Shown piece by piece: positions 31,677-40,535 of a stretch of DNA of 45,976 nt (its first letter is position 1; each line of letters starts with the position of its first letter). A model generated the notes under the pieces. It was not told the origin of the DNA and ran no database searches. It worked only from the letters and a program-made list of their open reading frames with translations. Both the position numbers and the translations under genes were made by a program. Origin of the DNA: Bacillota bacterium (lineage in GTDB: Bacteria > Bacillota > Clostridia > Caldicoprobacterales > DTU083); the NCBI GenBank assembly GCA_029549985.1, contig JAKPIB010000016.1, positions 1-45,976 on the forward strand. Direction: 5' to 3'.

Positions 31677-32086
31677 TCATTCACCTCCGTATTCACGATT
31701 TCTGCCACCTGCTCCAGGTCATAGTACACATCGTTTACCAGGATCCTGACATAGCCGTCCTGTATATTGACCTTTTGCACCTGCCCCTGTATGAGCCTGT
31801 CAGGCCCGCGAAGGACTACATGCTTGCCGACGAGCTGGCTCCCGTATTGTACATTCTGATACAGCAGCAGCTTCAGCAAGGTATTGTTCAGGTTCTGCAT
31901 CTGCTCCAGGGCGCTGAGCTGGGCAAGCTGGGCTATGTTCTGTGTCTGATCGGAACCACTGAGGGGATTCTGGTATTTGATCTGGGCTGCAAGGATCTGC
32001 ATGAAATCATTTTTTCCAAGCTGATTTTTCGGGGTCCTCTCGACCTCATCGGCAATCGTAGCTGCCTGTACTCCATATACCTTCAT
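31667..32086 (-). CDS. flgD: Flagellar hook capping protein FlgD
   Basis: This scaffold protein caps the growing hook. It has about 139 residues, with the conserved N-terminal export region (RTPKNQLGKNDFMQILAAQIKYQNPLSGSDQTQNIAQLAQLSALEQMQNLNN) and a short C-terminal segment (QLVGKHVVLRG, DVYYDLEQVAEI). This short form, without the full Ig-like domain, is common in Clostridia. The ATG at 32086 has AAGGAGGTG 6 nt upstream; the longer GTG start would overlap that site. Confidence 0.92.
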   Translation of the reverse strand: MKVYGVQAATIADEVERTPKNQLGKNDFMQILAAQIKYQNPLSGSDQTQNIAQLAQLSALEQMQNLNNTLLKLLLYQNVQYGSQLVGKHVVLRGPDRLIQGQVQKVNIQDGYVRILVNDVYYDLEQVAEIVNTEVNDWL

Positions 32087-32099
32087 GCCTATCACCTCC

Positions 32100-33629
32100 T
32101 TAAGCGATCAGGTTCAATGAAGCTCCCGTATGGTTTGCATGCGGTGAGTTTGACTGAATGCCGGTCTGCTGCATGAACACCGTCTGCCCTTTATGCTGCA
32201 TGGGTGCCCTTTGCTTTGTCTGATGGCTGCCGGTCTCCGTCTGCCTGCCTGAGGGATTGTTGCCCTGCTGCAGGCTTATGTTCAGATCCTTCAGAAAAAC
32301 ATTCTGCTCCTTCAAACGGCCCTTAAGGTTTTCGATCTGGCTCGTAAAAGCATCCTTTGCTGCAATGCTTTCCACCAGGATCTCCCCGGACAGCTCGCCG
32401 CCCTTGAGCCTAAGCTCTATTTCGATCTCACCAAGCTGTTCTGGCTTCAGCTTCACCCGCAGCCTGGCCTGGTCACCTTCCCGCATCAGCCTGGTCTCCC
32501 GAGCCATCACAGCAGCTACATCAGGCATGTTCTGTATCCTCGGTGCAGGCTCCTCTGCAGCATCAGCCATGCTTTCAGGTGCCAGCCTGCCTTCTTGCAC
32601 CGGCTCATACTGACCTGTCAGCTGAGCGCTTTCAGCTTTCCTGCGGCTGATCATCCTGCCTCTGATCTGCTCAAGCCCCTTATCCGTATCAGTGTCAGCT
32701 GCCTTTAGAGCGCCGGGCTTTATTCTGTCCATGCCATAAACCGTCGCATCGTCTGTCCCCGCCTTTGCCAGCCCAGGATCCAGCTCCTGTCCTGGTATCG
32801 CCGCCTGCCCTGTGCCCTGCATTGTATCTTCTGCTGTTCCCTGCACTGCAGCCGGCGCCATGTCCAATGCTGTATTGTCAGTTGCGGCCGGGCCTTTCTC
32901 CTGTAGGGCTGCAGGAAAAGCCCCTTCCGCCCTTGTCTCCATGCCGTCAAGCAGCTCTATGACCCTGCGCTGAACGAACCCTGCCGGGGATCGGGCTCCG
33001 GTATGTACCGGCTGCCTCAACGCCTTCCGGATGCTGCTTTGCTGCTTTGGTTCATCGACGGATACCCGGTGCATGAGCCCCGGCTCATTCATTCCGGGCT
33101 GACTGCCCGTTTTTGGCAGCATCGTCTGCTGTACGTACTGTGATCCTGCCTCGTCAGGGTCTGACCCCGGTAACTCCGTATGGCCGCTCCAAAGCTCCAC
33201 ATGCTGCATCCCGGCTGCCCCGGGCCCATGCTCGACTGAGATACTGCCGGTAAAAGCGCCAGTGCCGTCTGCACCATAGTAGTCTGTCGGCATGCCCGAT
33301 ATGGCCGTAAGTGAGGCCTCTGCTTTTACCTGGCCTGTCCCATCTGCATCCAGGCCTGGCCATGGCATCTGATCCACTGATATCCCTGTAAGTGACGCCA
33401 GGCCTGTCAGCCCTCCGGCAGCCCTGCCCATCGATATGGCTTCAATGCCTCCATTTGAAGCCTGACTGCCTTCACCTCTTGTCTGCACCTGGCCGGGAAC
33501 GGCTGGGCTTAAGGCCAGCAGCTGAGCTATCATCTCTCCGAAGCCCGTTGCTGCGTTATCGTTTACCCTGGGCCTTGTACTCTCCGAATCGACAGCCTGC
33601 TGCAGAAATGCTGAGCTTACTACTCTCAT
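32100..33629 (-). CDS. fliK: Flagellar hook-length control protein FliK
   Basis: This secreted molecular ruler switches the export gate from hook to filament proteins. The 509 residues are mostly low-complexity, rich in Gly/Ala/Gln/Met/Pro. The conserved FliK C-terminal domain is near residues 385-455: LRVKLKPEQLGEIEIELRLKGGELSGEILVE, then ENLKGRLKEQNVFLKDLNISL. Length and composition of the N-terminal ruler are typical. AGAAAGGGGGTGAG precedes the ATG. It stands between fliJ and flgD, the usual place. Confidence 0.88.
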   Translation of the reverse strand: MRVVSSAFLQQAVDSESTRPRVNDNAATGFGEMIAQLLALSPAVPGQVQTRGEGSQASNGGIEAISMGRAAGGLTGLASLTGISVDQMPWPGLDADGTGQVKAEASLTAISGMPTDYYGADGTGAFTGSISVEHGPGAAGMQHVELWSGHTELPGSDPDEAGSQYVQQTMLPKTGSQPGMNEPGLMHRVSVDEPKQQSSIRKALRQPVHTGARSPAGFVQRRVIELLDGMETRAEGAFPAALQEKGPAATDNTALDMAPAAVQGTAEDTMQGTGQAAIPGQELDPGLAKAGTDDATVYGMDRIKPGALKAADTDTDKGLEQIRGRMISRRKAESAQLTGQYEPVQEGRLAPESMADAAEEPAPRIQNMPDVAAVMARETRLMREGDQARLRVKLKPEQLGEIEIELRLKGGELSGEILVESIAAKDAFTSQIENLKGRLKEQNVFLKDLNISLQQGNNPSGRQTETGSHQTKQRAPMQHKGQTVFMQQTGIQSNSPHANHTGASLNLIA

Positions 33630-33664
33630 CCTTGCTCACCCCCTTTCTCAATGATCTCGTATCT

Positions 33665-34099
33665 TTATTTCCTCATATGGGAATATAAAGCCAGCTCATC
33701 GTTGACCTGCTGCTCCGTCCTGTTGAGCTCCTGTGTATATCTTTCCAGGCACCGGTCCTTGTGCTTCTCGATTATCTTCCTGTCCTTCTGCGCCTCAATA
33801 AGCCTTTGGCGCTGAGATTCCATACGGTTGCCCGCCTCCATGACCAGCTGCTGCTGGACCTCCATCTTTTTCTGCAAGAACAGCATGTACTGGTACAGGT
33901 TTTTAAGATCCACTATGCTGGAGGATGGATTGTTCAGCTTGCTGGAAGCAGCCTTATCAAGCTTTTCCTCCAGATCCTCCTGCACTTTTCTTTGCTTCAG
34001 GTATTCATTTTTAAGCTCAGCGAATTTTTGCTTTTCAGTCTGTTCTATGTCCTGCCGGTAGCTAAGAATGTTCTCCATGGAGTACCTAAAAGGCTTCAT
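33665..34099 (-). CDS. fliJ: Flagellar export protein FliJ
   Basis: The 144-residue coiled-coil stalk binds the FliI ATPase and FlhA. It is almost entirely helical, with heptads (SMENILSYRQDIEQTEKQKFAELKNEYLKQRKVQEDLEEKLDKA), and starts with F-R-Y-S-M-E-N-I-L, the FliJ pattern. The ATG at 34099 is preferred; GTG at 34108 overlaps the fliI stop and is the alternative. It directly follows fliI. Confidence 0.9.
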   Translation of the reverse strand: MKPFRYSMENILSYRQDIEQTEKQKFAELKNEYLKQRKVQEDLEEKLDKAASSKLNNPSSSIVDLKNLYQYMLFLQKKMEVQQQLVMEAGNRMESQRQRLIEAQKDRKIIEKHKDRCLERYTQELNRTEQQVNDELALYSHMRK

Positions 34100-34104
34100 C
34101 CCAT

Positions 34105-35433
34105 TCACCCGTCTTGCCCGACTATTTTCCTCATCATGCTTACGACTGTGTCATATTCAACCTTTTCTTCAACACCCTGCTTCAAAAACTCATTTATCGG
34201 TCCATTGAGCTCTATGGCCCTGTCTATCTTAGGATTGCTGCCCTTGGTGTAGGCGCCTATATCGATAAGATCCTCGGACTCCTCATAGGTTGCCATCGCA
34301 TCCCTTATCCGGCCGGCGTATTCGTTCTGCTCCGGGGTTATGATCTCCCTGGCCAGGCGGCTGATGCTTTGCAGCACGTCCACAGCCGGGAAATGGTTTT
34401 TGGCAGCCAGCTTTCTGGACAAAACGATATGTCCGTCCAGAATACCCCTCACGGCATCGGCTATAGGCTCATTCATGTCATCGCCGTCCACCAGCACCGT
34501 ATAGAAAGCTGTGATCGACCCTTTATCGGATGTGCCCGATCTCTCAAGCAGCTTTGGCAGCTCGGCAAATACAGACGGGGTGTAGCCCTTGGTAGCCGGC
34601 GGCTCTCCTATGGTAAGCCCGACCTCCCGCTGGGCCATGGCAAAGCGCGTAACAGAGTCCATCATCAAGACGACCTTTTTGCCCTGGTCTCGGAAATACT
34701 CTGCTATGGTGGTAGCGGTATATGCCCCCTTCAGCCTGATGAGTGCCGGCTGGTCCGAGGTTGCGCATACTACCACTGATTTTTTCAAGCCCTCGGGGCC
34801 CAGGTCCTTTTCTATGAAATCAAGTACCTCCCTGCCCCTCTCACCGATCAGGCCTATAACGTTGACATCAGCCTGACTGTATCTGCCGATCATCCCCAGC
34901 AAGGTACTTTTGCCAACACCGCTGCCGGCAAAGATGCCGATCCTCTGACCCTCTCCGCAGGTCAAAAGTCCGTCCACAACCTTGATCCCTGTGGGCAGTA
35001 TGTTCCTTATCCTGCGCCTTTTCAGCGGGTTTGGCGGTGTCCGCTGTATGGAATAGGTGTGAGGTAGCGCATCAACCGCAGCATTGTCGCTCATCGGCCT
35101 TCCGAGGCCGTCCAGGACCTTCCCGAGGAGCTGGTCGCCCACCTTGATCGAAAGGATACGGCCTGTCGGCAATACCCTGCAGCCTGGTCCTATGCCGCTT
35201 AGGTCACCCAGAGACATAAGAAGCGCCTGATTGTTTTTAAATCCAACGACCTCGGCCATGACCCATTCCTCCTGCCCCTCCGGCAGGATCTTGCAGACCT
35301 CGCCTACAAAGCTTTTGATGCCCTCGACCATCACCATGAGGCCTATCACCTGGGTGACCTTGCCCATGACCGTGTAAAAGCTGCTGTTTTGCAGGTATTC
35401 CCTGCACCTGCTAAAGGGATAGTCAAACTCCAT
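34105..35433 (-). CDS. fliI: Flagellum-specific ATPase FliI
   Basis: This hexameric export ATPase is related to F1-beta. It has about 442 residues. It shows the T3SS-type linker IRNILPTGIKVVDGLLTCGEGQRIGIFAGSGVGKSTLL, with Walker A GSGVGKST, then GLIGERGREV, the Walker B region VVLMMDSVTRFAMAQREVGL, and PPATKGYTPSVFAELPKLLERSG. The ATG at 35433 has GGTGAGG only 3 nt upstream and GTG at 35442 remains possible. It overlaps fliH by 11 nt. Confidence 0.95.
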   Translation of the reverse strand: MEFDYPFSRCREYLQNSSFYTVMGKVTQVIGLMVMVEGIKSFVGEVCKILPEGQEEWVMAEVVGFKNNQALLMSLGDLSGIGPGCRVLPTGRILSIKVGDQLLGKVLDGLGRPMSDNAAVDALPHTYSIQRTPPNPLKRRRIRNILPTGIKVVDGLLTCGEGQRIGIFAGSGVGKSTLLGMIGRYSQADVNVIGLIGERGREVLDFIEKDLGPEGLKKSVVVCATSDQPALIRLKGAYTATTIAEYFRDQGKKVVLMMDSVTRFAMAQREVGLTIGEPPATKGYTPSVFAELPKLLERSGTSDKGSITAFYTVLVDGDDMNEPIADAVRGILDGHIVLSRKLAAKNHFPAVDVLQSISRLAREIITPEQNEYAGRIRDAMATYEESEDLIDIGAYTKGSNPKIDRAIELNGPINEFLKQGVEEKVEYDTVVSMMRKIVGQDG

Positions 35434-36193
35434 TATCCTCACCTATGCCCTTTAGTGCAGCGATCACATTATCCAACTGCCTATCTATTTCAAGGTTTAT
35501 CACCTGATCCTCGCTTTCTATGATACAGCCCAGCCTGGATATCCCTTTGTCCTCCAGAAAGCTGAAGGCTGCATATGGGCATACCTTTCTGAAATGGTGC
35601 TCATTGGCCCTAATGACCGGCAGCGCCTCAGGCGAGCACCTGAACAGTATCATTTTCTTTTCTTCGGCCTGCTGGAGGGCTTTCTTGACCATTTCAACTA
35701 TGCTCTCGTCCCTGGTGTCGATGCTGAACCGGATTATGCTCTCAGCGATCAAAGCCGCCAGCTCGGTGATTTCATCCCGGGTTTTCCGTATATACTCCCT
35801 GGATTCCCTGTGGGCAGCGATCAGCATTTCCTTTGCCTGCCGCAGCATGGCTTCATATTTCGCTTCCGCTTCAGCGCTGCCGGCATCCCAGCCTTCCTGC
35901 CTGCCCTGCTCAAATCCGCTGTTGAAGCCCTCTTCCCTGGCCTTGGCCATGATTGCTGTGGCTTCACTCTCTGCCCTCTTTAGGATTTGATCAGCCTGGG
36001 CCCTGGCCTGCTCTAAAATCAAGGCAGCCTGAGACTCTGCATAGTATATGTCACTTTCAGTCCCATCCTCTGCAGACTCCTTGCCGCCCCTGGGTATCGC
36101 AATGTCATCCAGGGCCGATAAGGGGATTTCATATTTTTCCGCCCCCACATCGACCTGGCTGTTTTTCACAAGCCTATACAACAATGATGTCAT
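35423..36193 (-). CDS. fliH: Flagellar assembly protein FliH
   Basis: This regulator and stator-like partner of FliI has 256 residues. The Ala/Glu-rich helical N-terminal half (AALILEQARAQADQILKRAESEATAIMAKAREEGFNSGFEQGRQEGW) includes the glycine-containing motif typical of FliH and V-type E subunits. The C-terminal domain (RVDEEVINLEIDRQLDN-like ending) matches the family. It overlaps the fliG 3' end by 20 nt. Confidence 0.92.
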   Translation of the reverse strand: MTSLLYRLVKNSQVDVGAEKYEIPLSALDDIAIPRGGKESAEDGTESDIYYAESQAALILEQARAQADQILKRAESEATAIMAKAREEGFNSGFEQGRQEGWDAGSAEAEAKYEAMLRQAKEMLIAAHRESREYIRKTRDEITELAALIAESIIRFSIDTRDESIVEMVKKALQQAEEKKMILFRCSPEALPVIRANEHHFRKVCPYAAFSFLEDKGISRLGCIIESEDQVINLEIDRQLDNVIAALKGIGEDNGV

Positions 36194-37187
36194 CCCCGCC
36201 TCTTGCTATGATAATCTCTCCGGCATCATCGAGCGCGCGGATTATGCTGACGATCTTTTTCTGGGCCTCCTCAACCTGCACCAGCTTGACCGGCCCTATA
36301 AAGTCGATATCCTCCCTGAGGGCATCGGCCGCACGCTTGGACAAGTTCTTGAATACTGCCGAAGCGACTTCCTCGGAAGAGCCCTTTAGTGCCAGCGCCA
36401 GGTCTGATTTATCAACCTCTCGGATAACTCTCTGCAATGACAGGCTGTCAAGATGCACGATGTCCTCAAACACAAAGAGGCCCTCTCTGATCTGCTCCGC
36501 CAGTTCAGGCTGCTCGTGCTCCATTTCTTCCAGTATGTTCTTTTCCGTGCCCCTGTCTGCGGCATTCAGTATCTCAACGAGCGTTCCTACACCGCCTATG
36601 CTGGTATAATCGTTGCCTATGACCGAGGAGAGCTTTTTATCGAGGACCTTCTCTACCTGTTTGATGATCATAGGTGATGTACCGTTCATAGTCGCTATCC
36701 TGTATGCAACATCCATCTGCATCTCCTGGGGCAGGCCCGACAATATGGTGGCGGCCTTATCAGGCTGCAGGTAACACAGGATCAACGCTATCGTCTGTGG
36801 ATGCTCCTTGGAAATCGTGTTGAACAAATGCTGAACGTCAGCCTTCCTGGCAGTGGCAAAGGGCTGGTTTTGCTGTGTGATCTGTGACAGTGAATCGATG
36901 ATCTCCTTTGACTTTTGGGCTCCGAGAGCCTTGGTCAACAGGTTTTTGGCATATTCCAGCCCGCCTTCGAGTATGTAGTCATGAGCCAGGCTCATGGTTT
37001 CAAACTCCTTGAGCACCTCATTCTTCTGTTGGGCTGAAACCCTTACGGTATTGGCGATCTCGTAGGTTATTTTTTCGATTACATGCTCGGGAAATCTTTT
37101 CAGGATATTGGATGAAATGTCCGGACCTAAAGCTATCATAAGAATAGCAGTCTTCTGCAAGCCGGTCAGCTTTTTTGCCTGAGCCAT
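36174..37187 (-). CDS. fliG: Flagellar motor switch protein FliG
   Basis: This rotor protein touches the stator. It has about 337 residues: an N-domain (TGLQKTAILMIALGPDISSNILKRFPEHVIEKITYEIA), a middle domain (EHPQTIALILCYLQPDKAATILSGLPQEMQMDVAYRIATM), and a C-domain with the charged torque helix (LVQVEEAQKKIVSIIRALDDAGEIIIARGG). The ATG at 37187 follows GAGGTGA; it begins just inside the fliF stop region. FliG normally binds FliM, but no fliM gene is in the window. Confidence 0.95.
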   Translation of the reverse strand: MAQAKKLTGLQKTAILMIALGPDISSNILKRFPEHVIEKITYEIANTVRVSAQQKNEVLKEFETMSLAHDYILEGGLEYAKNLLTKALGAQKSKEIIDSLSQITQQNQPFATARKADVQHLFNTISKEHPQTIALILCYLQPDKAATILSGLPQEMQMDVAYRIATMNGTSPMIIKQVEKVLDKKLSSVIGNDYTSIGGVGTLVEILNAADRGTEKNILEEMEHEQPELAEQIREGLFVFEDIVHLDSLSLQRVIREVDKSDLALALKGSSEEVASAVFKNLSKRAADALREDIDFIGPVKLVQVEEAQKKIVSIIRALDDAGEIIIARGGDDIIVV

Positions 37188-37192
37188 AGGTG

Positions 37193-38782
37193 TCACCTCT
37201 CATCCTCCAGAATCCAGGCTCGTATCAGGTCGGTCATCTTGTCAGGATTGTTCTTGGCAAAATTCTTTATCTTGATCTCCGGGTCCTCTGCGGCTTTATC
37301 CTCCGATACCTTTTTCATTATATCCTCAACCGGCAATGGCTCATCTATCGTAGCAGCAAACATCGAAGTCACTTCATTTGCCCTCATGCTACCCTTCCTG
37401 CTTTGCATGATGAATAAGAGGATGATGGATAAAAGAACTGCTCCGCTTATGCCTGAGCCGCCATAGATAAGTGTCCGCCTAAGACGGGCCGCTTCTGCGG
37501 CCTGGAGGGCCTTGCGCTCCTCTTCTTCCTTGGCGATGAGCTTTGCTATCTCATCCTTTAGCGACGTGTCAAAGGATACACCTTCAACGTTGATCAGGTC
37601 TCCTCGCTTATCGTCAAAGCCCGTGGCGGCCATAACGATATTTGTGATCGCCTGCTTCATGTTATCGTCAAGCTTGCCGTCATAGACGACGGAGGTGCAG
37701 ATCCGTTTCACTTCACCGGGCGCTTTCTTTGTATATGTAGTTTTTTCTCCTATCTCATAGTTCTTTGTGGTTTCATGGGAGCTGCTGCCGCCGGTCACCG
37801 GATTGCCATTCTCATCGATCACATTGGAGTTTTCATCAATGGGGCTGCCACCGCTCCCTGTCGGCAGGCCGCCGTTATATATGATCCTGGTCTGCTCGCT
37901 TCGAACCACGCCCTGGGGGTCGTAGGTGATGATGGTACTTTCCTCGGAATCGAAATCAAGGTCAGCATTTACATTCACGACCACCTTGCCTGCCCCGAAG
38001 ACCTGCTCCAGCATCTTTCTCAGGTCCTCCTTCAGACCGAGCTCGAATTGATTCTCAAGCTCCATGAGACGGCCTGTGTTCTGCTCTCCCCAGAAATCAT
38101 CGCCCAGGCCGATGATGCCTTCGCTTAATAGGTTGGCCTTGGAATCCACCACCCTGACATTTTCCTCGGGCAGATCCTTGACTGCGCCGGATACCAGGGA
38201 GATGATGCCGAGTATCTGCTTGGGGGCAAGAGACCTGCCCTGCTTCAACGTCAGGATGATCGATGCCGTAGCAGGCTTTTTGTCCTTTATGAATATCGAG
38301 TCCTCAGCCAGCGCAATATGGACCCTGGCCCTTTCCACTTCCTCGAGGGACTCTATGGAACGCTCCAGCTCTCCTTCCAGCGCCCTCTGGTACAGAATCT
38401 TCCTGTCAGAGTCGGTCATGGTTACCGAAGCATTGTCGAACAGCTCAAAGCCGGTGCCCTTGTCCGGAAGTATGCCGTCAATAGCCAGGTCAAGGCGCAG
38501 CCTGTCCACCTGATCGGCTTTCACCAGTATGGTCGATCCACCGTCCTCAAGCTTGTAGTTGGTTATCTTTCTATCCTCCAGCGCTTCTACTATCAGCGCC
38601 GAGTCCTTGATATCGAGCTTGGTAAATATGGGCACATACTCTGTTTTGCCTACTGTCAAGCGAAATACAAGGACTGCCACTACCAGTGAGCATAAAATTA
38701 TTATGATGCTCGTCCTTGCAGAACCGGACAGCTTGGACCAGCCGTTTTTTATCGTGCTGAAAACACTCTTCAATTGACCCAT
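37193..38782 (-). CDS. fliF: Flagellar MS-ring protein FliF
   Basis: FliF builds the inner-membrane MS ring on which the flagellum assembles. The 529 residues have two membrane helices (residues about 24-44 and 442-463), with ring-building motifs between them: YVPIFTKLDIKDSALIVEALEDRKI, ARVHIALAEDSIFIKDKKPATASIILTLKQGRSL, and FGAGKVVVNVNADLDFDS. The C-terminus (DPEIKIKNFAKNNPDKMTDLIRAWILEDE) is the FliG-binding end. AAAGGAG precedes the ATG. Confidence 0.96.
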   Translation of the reverse strand: MGQLKSVFSTIKNGWSKLSGSARTSIIIILCSLVVAVLVFRLTVGKTEYVPIFTKLDIKDSALIVEALEDRKITNYKLEDGGSTILVKADQVDRLRLDLAIDGILPDKGTGFELFDNASVTMTDSDRKILYQRALEGELERSIESLEEVERARVHIALAEDSIFIKDKKPATASIILTLKQGRSLAPKQILGIISLVSGAVKDLPEENVRVVDSKANLLSEGIIGLGDDFWGEQNTGRLMELENQFELGLKEDLRKMLEQVFGAGKVVVNVNADLDFDSEESTIITYDPQGVVRSEQTRIIYNGGLPTGSGGSPIDENSNVIDENGNPVTGGSSSHETTKNYEIGEKTTYTKKAPGEVKRICTSVVYDGKLDDNMKQAITNIVMAATGFDDKRGDLINVEGVSFDTSLKDEIAKLIAKEEEERKALQAAEAARLRRTLIYGGSGISGAVLLSIILLFIMQSRKGSMRANEVTSMFAATIDEPLPVEDIMKKVSEDKAAEDPEIKIKNFAKNNPDKMTDLIRAWILEDER

Positions 38783-38817
38783 ATAAAGCTCTCCTTTTGA
38801 ATATGCACTTTATATGA

Positions 38818-39111
38818 TTATATCTGCATCCTCGTAATTTCCTGGTAGGATTCCACCAGCTTGTTGCGCACCTGGACAGCCATCTCCAGGGCAAGCCTTG
38901 CTTCTTCGGCCGCCAGCATCACTGCATGGATATCTTCGGCTTCGCCTGTTATCAGCTGCCTGGCGGCTTCATCCGCCTTCAACTGCAGCTCATTGATCCT
39001 GTTGAGCTCGTTTTTCAATATTTCACTGAAATCTGTTTTGCTGCCCGGGTCCGCTCCGATGGATTCACGGGTTTTTGATATATATGCCTGTACAGCAGGA
39101 TTTACCTTCAT
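38818..39111 (-). CDS. fliE: Flagellar hook-basal body protein FliE
   Basis: FliE joins the MS ring to the rod. The 97 residues show FSEILKNELNRINELQLKADEAARQLITGEAEDIHAVMLAAEEARLALEMAVQVRNKLVESYQEITRMQI, the complete FliE C-terminal core. AAGGAGG precedes the ATG. It lies between flgC and fliF, as expected. Confidence 0.95.
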   Translation of the reverse strand: MKVNPAVQAYISKTRESIGADPGSKTDFSEILKNELNRINELQLKADEAARQLITGEAEDIHAVMLAAEEARLALEMAVQVRNKLVESYQEITRMQI

Positions 39112-39122
39112 GTTGACCCTCC

Positions 39123-39557
39123 TTATCGTTTGCCGATCTCCAGGGCCTTGAGCATCATGCTTTTTGTCGCATTTATCGCAGTGACATTGGCCTCATAGGT
39201 TCTGGTGGCAGCTATCATGTCCACCATCTCGTTGAGTATGTTGACATTGGGCATAAGCACATAGCCTTCCTCATCGGCGTCAGGATGGCCCGGGTCGTAT
39301 ACCCTTTGCAGGGGACTTTGATCTTCAACGATGCCGACCGCCTTTACGCCGCTGACAGCTTTTCTCGCAGCGCCAGTCTGCCTGTCTATTTCCGTTCTGA
39401 GCTCCTCCTGGAAAACAGCGATCTTTCTCCTGTAAGGGCCCCCATCCTCTGTGCGTGTCGTCGTTGCATTGGCGATATTGGAGGTTATGGTGTCCATACG
39501 GAGCCGCTCTGCCGAAAGGCCTGAAGCGCTTATCCTCATGGTATCAAATATCTTCAT
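39123..39557 (-). CDS. flgC: Flagellar basal-body rod protein FlgC
   Basis: This proximal rod protein has about 144 residues. It shows the axial N-terminus [39 protein letters not shown], then the FlgC-type [55 protein letters not shown]. The ATG at 39557 is 6 nt after AAAGG; a TTG at 39563 is less likely. It follows flgB with a 4-nt coding overlap at most. Confidence 0.95.
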   Translation of the reverse strand: MKIFDTMRISASGLSAERLRMDTITSNIANATTTRTEDGGPYRRKIAVFQEELRTEIDRQTGAARKAVSGVKAVGIVEDQSPLQRVYDPGHPDADEEGYVLMPNVNILNEMVDMIAATRTYEANVTAINATKSMMLKALEIGKR

Positions 39558-39559
39558 GA

Positions 39560-39973
39560 TCAACCTTTCCCTTCATGGATAACATAGCGCATTATGCTGA
39601 GCTTGTTGTTGGTCTGCTGGACAAGGGCATTGTACAGCAGCTGGTTGGCCGCAAGGTTGGCCATCTCAAGATCTATGTCCACATTGTTGCCATCGGTTCG
39701 CATCGAGGTGCCCGTATCCTTGACGATCTCTGGCTCTATGCCTGTTGGACCGCTTTGAAGCGGTATATGCTTTTCATTGGTCGTTTTCAGTCTGATATTC
39801 TCCCCGGACATGGAATTTCTGAGCTTCTCCTCGAAAAGCACACGATTTGCCTTGTAGTTGGGAGTGTTGATGTTGGCTATATTGCCCGTTATTGCTCTGT
39901 GCCTCAGGCTTGAAGCATCAAGCGCTTTTTTCAGCAAGCTATATGTCATATCTCTTCCCAATATACCGGACAT
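39560..39973 (-). CDS. flgB: Flagellar basal-body rod protein FlgB
   Basis: This proximal rod protein, 137 residues, is the first gene of the long operon. It has [38 protein letters not shown] and [42 protein letters not shown] lies 6 nt before the ATG. A sigma-H-like promoter lies about 40-65 bp upstream and a terminator separates it from fliS. Confidence 0.95.
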   Translation of the reverse strand: MSGILGRDMTYSLLKKALDASSLRHRAITGNIANINTPNYKANRVLFEEKLRNSMSGENIRLKTTNEKHIPLQSGPTGIEPEIVKDTGTSMRTDGNNVDIDLEMANLAANQLLYNALVQQTNNKLSIMRYVIHEGKG

Positions 39974-40011
39974 GACAACCCCCCATATATGTATAGAAAT
40001 TTTTGAAAACT

Positions 40012-40037
40012 ATTCGACAATATCTCAATATATTCCT
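40012..40037 (-). promoter_or_regulatory. Sigma-H-like promoter of the flgB operon
   Basis: Minus strand AGGAATA (40037-40031), a 12-bp spacer, then GTCGAAT (40018-40012). This fits the sigma-H consensus AGGAWWW-N11-12-RNNGAAT. Transcription would begin near 40004, leaving a leader of about 30 nt that holds the GGGGGG ribosome site. I see no convincing sigma-A pair in the same spacer. Confidence 0.65.
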
Positions 40038-40058
40038 TCTTTTTTGCCATAAAATAAT

Positions 40059-40095
40059 AAAATACTTGGCTTTATTGTAGAAATCCAAGTATTTT
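40059..40095. terminator. Bidirectional intrinsic terminator after fliS
   Basis: An 11-bp perfect stem AAAATACTTGG/CCAAGTATTTT has a 15-nt loop. T-rich tails are present on both strands. On the minus strand it ends the flaG-fliD-fliT-fliS transcript before the flgB promoter. Confidence 0.75.
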
Positions 40096-40144
40096 TGCAA
40101 AATTTTGTTATATTATGTCATATTTTAGTTTTCATTATGTATGG

Positions 40145-40510
40145 CTATATGATGCTTTCCCATGTATCCCTGAGCTCCTGGAGCATGGAATATATATGGT
40201 CCACCTTTTCTATATCTTTATGTATGTTGGCATCCACCATCTCTCTGTAGATATAGTCATAAAGGCTGTAAAGGCTATGCGCGATCTCCCCGGCATCGAA
40301 GTTCAAGGTCTGCATCAGCTCTACTATGATATTTTCAGCCTTTATCATGTTCTCATTCGCCCTTGGTATATCCTTCTGCTCCATGGCAGCCTTTGCAAGC
40401 TTGAGAAACTTAAGCGCCCCATCGTACAGTATAAGCAGCAGTCTGCCCCTGGATGCCGTATTTACCTGATTGCTTGCATATACCTGATAAGCATTTGAAC
40501 TCTGGTACAT
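40145..40510 (-). CDS. fliS: Flagellin export chaperone FliS
   Basis: FliS binds flagellin in the cytoplasm and delivers it to FlhA; it also links FliW to flagellin. It has about 121 residues: YQSSNAYQVYASNQVNTASRGRLLLILYDGALKFLKLAKAAMEQKD, then AENIIVELMQTLNFDAGEIAHSLYSLYDYIYREMVDANI, the FliS four-helix pattern. The ATG at 40510 is 8-9 nt after AAGGAG. It is last in the flaG transcript. Confidence 0.95.
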   Translation of the reverse strand: MYQSSNAYQVYASNQVNTASRGRLLLILYDGALKFLKLAKAAMEQKDIPRANENMIKAENIIVELMQTLNFDAGEIAHSLYSLYDYIYREMVDANIHKDIEKVDHIYSMLQELRDTWESII

Positions 40511-40535
40511 ATTCAAACTCTCCTTTTATCCGTGT

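Noticed and set aside
40011-40020. TGTCGAA, a Spo0A-box match, upstream of flgB (minus strand)
   Set aside because: The bases fall inside the -10 half of the sigma-H-like promoter, which explains them fully. A Spo0A site is possible but not needed.
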